Below are positions 33,864-40,794 of a stretch of 64,000 nt of DNA, one piece after another (within the stretch, counting starts at the first letter, position 1; each line of letters opens with the position of its first letter). The notes beneath the pieces are model-generated. The model was not told the origin of the DNA. It saw nothing but the letters and a program-made list of their open reading frames with translations, and made no database searches. Made by a program: the position numbers and the translations under genes. The DNA lies in contig CAYNOR010000002.1 in the NCBI GenBank assembly GCA_964398915.1, positions 205,328 to 269,327 on the forward strand, written 5' to 3'. This stretch comes from Tichowtungia sp964398915. Lineage in GTDB: Bacteria; Verrucomicrobiota; Kiritimatiellia; Kiritimatiellales; Tichowtungiaceae.

Positions 33864-35360
33864 ATGTCTACCCTCGAAGTCCACATCGAAGATCCAGTGA
33901 CTTTCATAATTTCCGGTGCAACGGGCGACCTGACCCGGCGAAAACTGATACCTGCGCTGTATACCCTCTTTAAAGACGGGGCATTGACAAAAGATTTTGT
34001 CATCGTCGGTTTTGCCCGGCGTGACTACGATAACCTGAGTTTCTGCAAACTGATGGAAGAATCCTTGCGCGAGCACAGCCGGACACCCGTGGATGAAACG
34101 TCACTTAAGGCATTCTGCCGCCACCTGTGCTATCACCGAGGAAACCTCTCTGATCCGGCGGCTTACGCCGGACTGAAAGAAAAATTTGATAAGGGAACCC
34201 TGCCGGCCAATCGCCTTTTTTACCTCTCCATAACACCGGATCTGATCGACACTACTATCAACAATCTCCAAACCGCCGGACTGATTACACCGCCGCATTC
34301 CAAGCCCTGGACGCGGGTCGTCGTGGAAAAACCGTTCGGACGCGATCTTCACGGCGCGAAAATACTGAACCGGGCCCTGCTTAATCATCTGGATGAAACG
34401 CAGATTTATCGCATTGACCACTACCTAGGCAAAGAAACAGTACAGAACATTCTTTCATTCCGCTTTGCCAACACCATTTTTGAACCGGTCTTCAATCGTG
34501 CCTATGTAGATCATATTCAGATCACCGCAGCCGAAACGGTCGGCATGGAAAGCGGACGTGGCGCATTCTACGACGAATACGGCGCCTTGCGTGATATGGT
34601 GGTTAATCACCTCTTCCAGTTGCTTTGTCTGGTAACGATGGAACCGCCGGATGGTCTGGATGCGCGCTCCATTCGCAATGAAAAAATGAAGATACTGCAT
34701 GCTCTGCATTTATCCGGTTCAACAAAACACCATCCGTCCGTATGTTTCGGGCAGTACGGCGGGAGCGGGAAAACCATCGCCTTCCGTGAAGAAGACCGGG
34801 TGGATCCAGCTTCAAAAACCGAGACGTTCGCCGCGCTGAGAATGGAAATTAATAACTGGCGCTGGGCGGGCGTGCCGATCTATTTGCGCACGGGCAAGCG
34901 GCTGGCGAAAAAAACGACAGAAATTGCCGTGCAGTTCAAAACACCGCCCCTCGCACTCTTCCAGCATGTCGCCTGTACGGGCGATGTTTGCGATCTGACG
35001 GGCGTAAAACCCAATATCCTGACATTCCGTATTCAGCCCGACGAAGGAATTTTTTTGCAGGTATCGGCCAAGCGTCCGAGCATGCAACTGGTAGTCGAAA
35101 GTGTGAATATGGATTTTTCCTATGCTGGTAAATGGGCTAGAAGTTTACCCGAGGCCTACGAACGGCTGTTACTTGACGCATTGCGCGGCGATTCCACGCT
35201 GTTCACCCGCTCCGACGAAGTTGAGGCAGAGTGGGAAGTCGTCGACGCCATTGTTGCCGGCGCAGCCGAAACCAAACCGGTTATCTATGCGCCCGGCTCG
35301 TGGGGTCCGGCTGAGGCCGACGCCATCCTACTCGATTACAATGGCTGGAAAAACGATTAG
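33864..35360 (+). CDS. zwf: Glucose-6-phosphate 1-dehydrogenase
   Basis: A 498-residue enzyme that oxidises glucose 6-phosphate to 6-phosphogluconolactone with NADP+, opening the oxidative pentose phosphate pathway. The dinucleotide-binding ISGATGDLTRRKLIPALY lies at the N-terminus, EKPFGRDL near residue 155, and the active-site RIDHYLGKE near residue 180; MVVNHLFQLLCLVTMEPP and IRTGKRL-type YLRTGKRLAKK follow. Its start ATG 33864 is preceded by GGAGAC. The gene is followed 36 nt later by cutA in the same direction. Confidence 0.97.
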   Translation: MSTLEVHIEDPVTFIISGATGDLTRRKLIPALYTLFKDGALTKDFVIVGFARRDYDNLSFCKLMEESLREHSRTPVDETSLKAFCRHLCYHRGNLSDPAAYAGLKEKFDKGTLPANRLFYLSITPDLIDTTINNLQTAGLITPPHSKPWTRVVVEKPFGRDLHGAKILNRALLNHLDETQIYRIDHYLGKETVQNILSFRFANTIFEPVFNRAYVDHIQITAAETVGMESGRGAFYDEYGALRDMVVNHLFQLLCLVTMEPPDGLDARSIRNEKMKILHALHLSGSTKHHPSVCFGQYGGSGKTIAFREEDRVDPASKTETFAALRMEINNWRWAGVPIYLRTGKRLAKKTTEIAVQFKTPPLALFQHVACTGDVCDLTGVKPNILTFRIQPDEGIFLQVSAKRPSMQLVVESVNMDFSYAGKWARSLPEAYERLLLDALRGDSTLFTRSDEVEAEWEVVDAIVAGAAETKPVIYAPGSWGPAEADAILLDYNGWKND

Positions 35361-35396
35361 CCATAATCCGTAATCTATAATGCGTAATTAAGAATC

Positions 35397-35717
35397 ATGA
35401 AAACAAAACTTATCTATGTAACAACTGCAGGCGCTGATGAAGCGATCGGCATTGCGGAGACCGTCGTGACAGAGCGGCTGGCGGCATGTGCCAATATTCT
35501 TAACGGTGCCATTTCAATTTTTCACTGGGAAGAAAAGTTACGCAGGGAAACCGAAGCCGTGTTGATTCTGAAAACAACGGAAGAAAAAACCAGTTCGTTG
35601 ACCGCTCGAATTAAAGAACTCCACTCGTATGAGTGTCCCTGCATTGTCGTTCTGCCGATTGAAGGCGGGAACTCTGAATTTCTGAAATGGATTGAGTGCA
35701 ACGTTCCCTCAGCATGA
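35397..35717 (+). CDS. cutA: Divalent-cation tolerance protein CutA
   Basis: A 106-residue PII-like trimeric fold protein. The family sequence runs LIYVTTAGADEAIGIAETVVTERLAACANIL, then FHWEEKLRRETEAVLILKTTEE, ELHSYECPCIVVLPIEGGNSEFLKWI. CutA has been linked to copper tolerance and to other roles; the mechanism is unsettled. The spacer to zwf holds the words TAATCCGTAAT and TAATGCGTAATT. The gene ends facing the two-component cluster. Confidence 0.95.
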   Translation: MKTKLIYVTTAGADEAIGIAETVVTERLAACANILNGAISIFHWEEKLRRETEAVLILKTTEEKTSSLTARIKELHSYECPCIVVLPIEGGNSEFLKWIECNVPSA

Positions 35718-35758
35718 AGCGGCAGTCACAAAAACGCACCTGTCCCTTTTAAACCTAA

Positions 35759-36196
35759 CTATTGGTGCGGAAGTTCGACAATAGAGAGCCAGAAGTTTTC
35801 GATCACTTTGACCACCTCAATGAAACGATTCAGATCAATGGGTTTGCGGACGTAGCAATTTGCATACATTTGATAGGCCTTAGCTACATCATCTTCGTCG
35901 GCAGAAGTGGTGAGGATCACAACAGGAATCGATCGTAATTTTTCGTCCGTTTTAATTTCGGTCAGCACTTCGCGGCCATCTTTTTTCGGCAAATTCAAAT
36001 CGAGAAGAATTAAATCAGGACGCGGAGCATCTTTATATCCGTTAATTTTGCGAAGAAACTGCATTGCTTCAACTCCGTCTTTTGTTACATGCAGATTGTT
36101 GCGGATTTTATTCTCCTTAAGCGCTTCCTGCGTAAGCCGCACATCGCCGGGGTTATCCTCAACCAACAATATTTCGATCGCTCTGAATACTGCCAT
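35759..36196 (-). CDS. Rcp1-like response regulator (receiver only)
   Basis: A 145-residue stand-alone receiver: EILLVEDNPGDVRLTQEALKE with the acidic pair, phospho-acceptor aspartate in DLILLDLNLPKKDG, VVILTTSADEDD (Thr/Ser) and the lysine in YVRKPIDLNRF. The ILLVEDNPGDVRL start and lack of an output domain are typical of the Rcp1 type that works with phytochrome-like kinases. It begins 2 nt after the stop of the kinase gene upstream and is therefore likely phosphorylated by it. Confidence 0.93.
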   Translation of the reverse strand: MAVFRAIEILLVEDNPGDVRLTQEALKENKIRNNLHVTKDGVEAMQFLRKINGYKDAPRPDLILLDLNLPKKDGREVLTEIKTDEKLRSIPVVILTTSADEDDVAKAYQMYANCYVRKPIDLNRFIEVVKVIENFWLSIVELPHQ

Positions 36197-36198
36197 GG

Positions 36199-38358
36199 CT
36201 ACTTGTCTCCTTTTTTGGGAAGCGTAAACCAGAAAACACTTCCCTTTCTGAGTTCGGACTCTACACCCGTTCTGCCACCGTGTCTCTCAATAATTCGCCT
36301 GCAAATCGCCAGTCCGATCCCGGTTCCGGGATACTCAGCCCTGCTGTGCAACCGTTGAAAAATCTTAAAAATCCGCTCCTGATGTTCCGGTTCAACCCCA
36401 ATACCGTTATCACGAACCGTAATTTTCCAATGGGTGGAAGCATTTTTAATCCCGATATGTACCACCGGCGGATTTTCGCCTCTGAATTTGAGTGCATTGC
36501 TGATAAGATTCTGAAAAACGAGCCCGATTTGTAATGCATCACCATAGACCTGAGGAAGCGGATCCGCGGTGATCTGCGCCCCGACTTCCAGAGTGCGGGC
36601 CTCCAAATCGCGAAGGACTCGCTGAAGCACTGATTCAAGCCGAACCGGTTCAAATGATTTCCTACGAGTCTGCAAGCGCGAGTAATCGAGCAGGGAATCA
36701 ATCAATTGCTGCATACGCACAGCACCGTCCACTGCATAGGCAATAAACTCAAGGCCATCCTGATCGAGTCTGTCTTTATATCGTCGCTCGATAAGTTGCA
36801 TATAGTTAGCCACCATACGCAACGGCTCTTGCAAATCGTGCGAGGCAATGTATGCAAACTGTTCGAGATCGCGGTTGGAAACCCGTAAATTCTCCATCGT
36901 GTCTACCAGCTTCTGCATGTTTTCTTTTTGTTCTGTAATATCCAGGAAAACCACAACACCGGCGGTAATTTGTCCCTGCGTATTCGTGATCGGCGACGCT
37001 TTGGCCAGAATAAACCGGTCGTCCTGTTCATCGCGCCGAATGATGAATTCACGGCTGTGCGTTTCTCCGGATTTCAAGGCGCGCACCAGCGGAACCTGTT
37101 CAACCGGCAACGGCGTTCCATCCAAATCAAAAAGCTTCCAGCTGGCAACATATTGATCTATTCCGACACCGTCCACCAGCTGCTCACGACTGCTTCCACC
37201 AATCAGCAGCCCCGCCTCGTTCACATATCGCAACTTCCCATCCTTTGCGTCAGCAATGGCGATGCCTGCTGAACTCTGATTCATGGCGATCTGAAGAATT
37301 TCGTTGGCTTCATACAACGCCTCTGCCGTTTTGGCTTTATCCCTGTAAAACACGACGCGCTGATGCCGCCAGACCATTCCCGCAAAGGCTACTATGCCGA
37401 AAAGCAAAGAACCAAACAGGAAAACCGTTTGCACGAGTCGCGCCCGCACTGGCGCGTATACTTCTTCCTTGTCTCTCCGTGCCACCATAAACCACGGCGA
37501 ATCAGGAATAGCACGCAAAGTGGAAATTACAGGCACACCCCGGTAATCCACACCTTCTGCGATCCCTTCTTTCCCTAAAACCGCCATTACAGAAGGCGTG
37601 TTGGTGGATTGAAGGGGAATACGCAAATTCAGCGCAGTGTTCGTCTTAAATCGCAACTCGTTTAGAAAGACGGCCTCGTGTCCTTCCCGACGGACCAGCA
37701 ACGTTTCCGCCGTCTCGCTGGGTACCGGCCATTTTTTTATAAAAGGGTAAAGATAGATGGAGGGATCGATCCGCAAAACCAGTGCGCCTAGCGGACGGTT
37801 CGTACCTGATTCATCAAGAATTGGACCCAATATGGACAAATAGACCTGCTGGTCATGTTCGCTCCGGTAGAAGTCCATCATGGATATCTGTCCGGATCTC
37901 ATAACTTTTTCAACGTCTTGAATGACAGCGGTGCTCAGTTTCTGGAAAGCAGGCAACGATAAGCGTGTAACGCCCTGATCATCCAGCAACCGAATCAGAT
38001 CGAAATCGCCGAGGGTCAGGTGTTTTTGCAACCAATCTGTTATCTGACGTTGTGCATCCGCAGCTTCCGGTTGTTCAAAAAAATGCCGCACCAAACCGTA
38101 AAAAGATGCGTTTTTAAAGAAGACGGATCCATCCGCCAACCGCTCCCGACGCCATCCTGTTAACTCGCCGACTTTCAGCTCCGCAATCGCCAGAAGCTGG
38201 CGCTCGGCCTCGATACGGTAATTATGTTCATAGCGCCGATAGTAAAAATAACCGACCGTGCAAAGACTCGCAGCCAGTAAAAGAAAGATAACAATAAATA
38301 CCCACGCATCCCGCACCCTGCTCAGGTTATCCTTGCCCGTCGATGCGGACTTTTTCAC
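36199..38358 (-). CDS. Membrane sensor histidine kinase with PAS domain
   Basis: A 719-residue kinase: two membrane spans (WVFIVIFLLLAASLCTVGYFYY near residue 20 and VFLFGSLLFGIVAFAGMVW near residue 313) enclose an extracytoplasmic sensor domain of about 270 residues, probably of the Cache type. A PAS domain follows (about 350-470), then a HisKA domain with FAYIASHDLQEPLRMV (catalytic His) and the ATPase boxes NLISNALKF, DNGIGVEPEHQERIFKIF and GTGIGLAICRRI. The SHDLQEPLR form pairs with Rcp1-type regulators, and just such a gene follows. It overlaps the upstream hybrid kinase by 4 nt. Confidence 0.9.
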   Translation of the reverse strand: MKKSASTGKDNLSRVRDAWVFIVIFLLLAASLCTVGYFYYRRYEHNYRIEAERQLLAIAELKVGELTGWRRERLADGSVFFKNASFYGLVRHFFEQPEAADAQRQITDWLQKHLTLGDFDLIRLLDDQGVTRLSLPAFQKLSTAVIQDVEKVMRSGQISMMDFYRSEHDQQVYLSILGPILDESGTNRPLGALVLRIDPSIYLYPFIKKWPVPSETAETLLVRREGHEAVFLNELRFKTNTALNLRIPLQSTNTPSVMAVLGKEGIAEGVDYRGVPVISTLRAIPDSPWFMVARRDKEEVYAPVRARLVQTVFLFGSLLFGIVAFAGMVWRHQRVVFYRDKAKTAEALYEANEILQIAMNQSSAGIAIADAKDGKLRYVNEAGLLIGGSSREQLVDGVGIDQYVASWKLFDLDGTPLPVEQVPLVRALKSGETHSREFIIRRDEQDDRFILAKASPITNTQGQITAGVVVFLDITEQKENMQKLVDTMENLRVSNRDLEQFAYIASHDLQEPLRMVANYMQLIERRYKDRLDQDGLEFIAYAVDGAVRMQQLIDSLLDYSRLQTRRKSFEPVRLESVLQRVLRDLEARTLEVGAQITADPLPQVYGDALQIGLVFQNLISNALKFRGENPPVVHIGIKNASTHWKITVRDNGIGVEPEHQERIFKIFQRLHSRAEYPGTGIGLAICRRIIERHGGRTGVESELRKGSVFWFTLPKKGDK

Positions 38359-40721
38359 GTTTTGGACTCCGGAAGTTGCATGAGTGCTCTGTGCAGCTGT
38401 TCCGGCCGAAGCGGACGGTCAATGAAAACGGAAAAGCAGTTTTTGATTTGATCGTCAACCGGGACGGCCCAATTTGTGAAGCCGATCCACGGAACATCGG
38501 GTTGCAGTTTACGGAACTCAATAAGCCGCTCCGCCAGACCGGGCATATCAAGATTGCACAGTACCGCTTCAGCTTTAGCCTCTTTAGTCAATCGCTCAAT
38601 TATTGAGTCAATACTTTCGGCATAGCGGGGCAGAACTCCGCACCGCTCCAGCAGGCATTCTGCATTGCGCATGTCGTACAGATCGTCGCCCCAGACACAG
38701 ATGCACCGGCCTCGCCAGTGTTCGCGGACGACATCCGCCGAAATCGTATTCTTCGGCACGGCCTGATCCATGACATGAAAGCAGAACAGAGATCCTTGAC
38801 CTTTATGGCTTTCAACGCGGATGGTGCCACCCATCATTTCCGCCAGATTCTTTGAAATCGCCAGCCCCAGCCCTGCACCGCCGTGTACACGGGTATTCGA
38901 ATTATCACCCTGCTGAAACGGCGTAAAAATACGTTTCAGTGTAGTATCATCCATTCCCTCACCGCTGTCTTCAACGGAAAAGTCGACAAACTGACTCCCG
39001 GCAGGTGTCATCCGTCCACGAACCGTCAACTGGACAAATCCTTTTTCAGTAAATTTGATCGCATTGTTAAGCAGATTAATCAGCACCTGCAACAAACGGG
39101 ATGAATCGCCGGTGATCTGTGCCGGGACGGTTTCTTCAACGGTGCAGGTCAGTGCTAATCCGCTTTTCACCGCCAAGGGCGAAAGCAATGCAACGGCTTT
39201 CTCTATCACGTCACGAATCGTGTAGATTTCTTTTTTGATATCCAGTTTACCCATCTCAATTCGGGAAAGATCAATGAGATCCGTTACGAGCGCTAACATC
39301 GCATCGCCACTGGTACCGATTGTTTTCACAAAATCACGCTGTTCCTCATTCAGCTTTGAATCTTCCAGTAATTCGGTGAGTCCGATGATGGCGTTAAGCG
39401 GTGTGCGCAGTTCGTGACTGATATTTGCCAGAAACTGCGTTTTGATTAAGTTTGCCGCCTCGGCCGCATCACGGGCTTTACGTATCGACTCCTCAACGTT
39501 TTTCTGATCAGTAATATCGCTAAAGATCGTGGCGAACTGTCCTTTGCAAGGCGAATAGGCCGAAACCGAATAGCGCCGGTCCAATGCATCTGAAAAATCG
39601 TCGATTTGTAACAGCTCACCCGTCAGCGCCACTTTCCCGTACGTTTCGATCCAATGCGCTTCCGTGGCCGGCAATACTTCCTTAACTGTTCTCCCGATTA
39701 TATCTTTCGCTTTTAATCCGGTGAGTTTTTCAAAAGCCGTATTGATTTCTAAAAACCGGTAATCGCACGGAGCGCCCTTTTCATCACAAATGATTTCGTG
39801 CAGGGCGAATCCGGACTGCATGGATTCGAAAAGCTGGCGGTAGAGCTGTTCACTTTGTTTCAGTTTTTTCGCTGTTTCACGGCGAACCGTAATATCATGC
39901 GCTACATGAATTGCACCGATCAGACGTCCGTCTTCATAAATCGGCGAAACGACAACATTAAACCAGCCGTTAAATTTTTCTTCATACAGTTCGGCAGAAT
40001 GTGTCAGTCCGTCTTTGAGCATCACATCGTGAGGACAATCGGCAATTGGATGCGATGTCCCATGGCAGTACTCATAACATCGTTTACCGATCAGTTCCGC
40101 CGCAGGAAGCCCCAGTCGCTCAGCCATAGCTTTGTTAACGCGCACAATCGTATGATTCGCATCAAAAATAGCAATCAGATCGGGCATTGCATCGAACGTC
40201 TTCTCCCACATGTCATAAACCTGATTCAGATGACGATCATCCGTTTTATTTATGTGGCTCAGTATCGTCATGTCGTGCTGACGCTGATCAAGCTTTTCGA
40301 TCTGCACTTTGGCCGCTACCAGCTGAGCCGTTGCCGTCTGACGCGCTATCTCGCCCACATTCAGCGACTGTGTAAGCTGACGAACTGTTTTCGCAATGAA
40401 CTCGAATTCAGTAGATTTTTCGAAAAAAAAGTCTGCACCCATCTCGAGACACTTCTGGCGGTATTCCGCGTAGGGATAACTGGTCATAACCATGACCGTT
40501 ATGCCGGGAAAATTCTTTTTAATCTCTGTGAGCGCTTTAATTCCGCCACCACCTGGCATGCGAATATCCAACACAGCGATGTCGGGCTTAAAGGTTGTCA
40601 GTTGCCGAAGTGCATCGTCCGTATCGACAGCCTCAGCTATCGTTATGTCTGGCACGCGCAAAAGCCTGTCAACCAGTCGTTGACGGATCAGTTGCGAATC
40701 GTCTGCAACAAGCACCCTCAT
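38355..40721 (-). CDS. Cytosolic hybrid histidine kinase: REC-PAS-PAS-HisKA-HATPase with degenerate C-terminal receiver
   Basis: A 788-residue protein. The N-terminal receiver has the phospho-acceptor aspartate in PDIAVLDIRMPGGGG. Two PAS domains follow (from about residues 170 and 295; the first holds RCYEYCHGTSHPIADCPHD with a Cys/His cluster that might bind a cofactor). The HisKA motif is FLANISHELRTPLNAI; ATPase boxes are NNAIKFTEKG, SVEDSGEGMDD and GAGLGLAISKNLAEMMGG. The last 110 residues resemble a receiver (AVLCNLDMPGLAERL) but lack the full acidic pocket. No membrane span is seen. It is the first gene of the three-gene signalling operon. Confidence 0.88.
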   Translation of the reverse strand: MRVLVADDSQLIRQRLVDRLLRVPDITIAEAVDTDDALRQLTTFKPDIAVLDIRMPGGGGIKALTEIKKNFPGITVMVMTSYPYAEYRQKCLEMGADFFFEKSTEFEFIAKTVRQLTQSLNVGEIARQTATAQLVAAKVQIEKLDQRQHDMTILSHINKTDDRHLNQVYDMWEKTFDAMPDLIAIFDANHTIVRVNKAMAERLGLPAAELIGKRCYEYCHGTSHPIADCPHDVMLKDGLTHSAELYEEKFNGWFNVVVSPIYEDGRLIGAIHVAHDITVRRETAKKLKQSEQLYRQLFESMQSGFALHEIICDEKGAPCDYRFLEINTAFEKLTGLKAKDIIGRTVKEVLPATEAHWIETYGKVALTGELLQIDDFSDALDRRYSVSAYSPCKGQFATIFSDITDQKNVEESIRKARDAAEAANLIKTQFLANISHELRTPLNAIIGLTELLEDSKLNEEQRDFVKTIGTSGDAMLALVTDLIDLSRIEMGKLDIKKEIYTIRDVIEKAVALLSPLAVKSGLALTCTVEETVPAQITGDSSRLLQVLINLLNNAIKFTEKGFVQLTVRGRMTPAGSQFVDFSVEDSGEGMDDTTLKRIFTPFQQGDNSNTRVHGGAGLGLAISKNLAEMMGGTIRVESHKGQGSLFCFHVMDQAVPKNTISADVVREHWRGRCICVWGDDLYDMRNAECLLERCGVLPRYAESIDSIIERLTKEAKAEAVLCNLDMPGLAERLIEFRKLQPDVPWIGFTNWAVPVDDQIKNCFSVFIDRPLRPEQLHRALMQLPESKT

Positions 40722-40794
40722 ATGTGCGTGAGGTTATCAGCTCTACCTATTTTATCAATGTCAGGTTTGGCTGTTATTTATGTAAGGTAATGCC

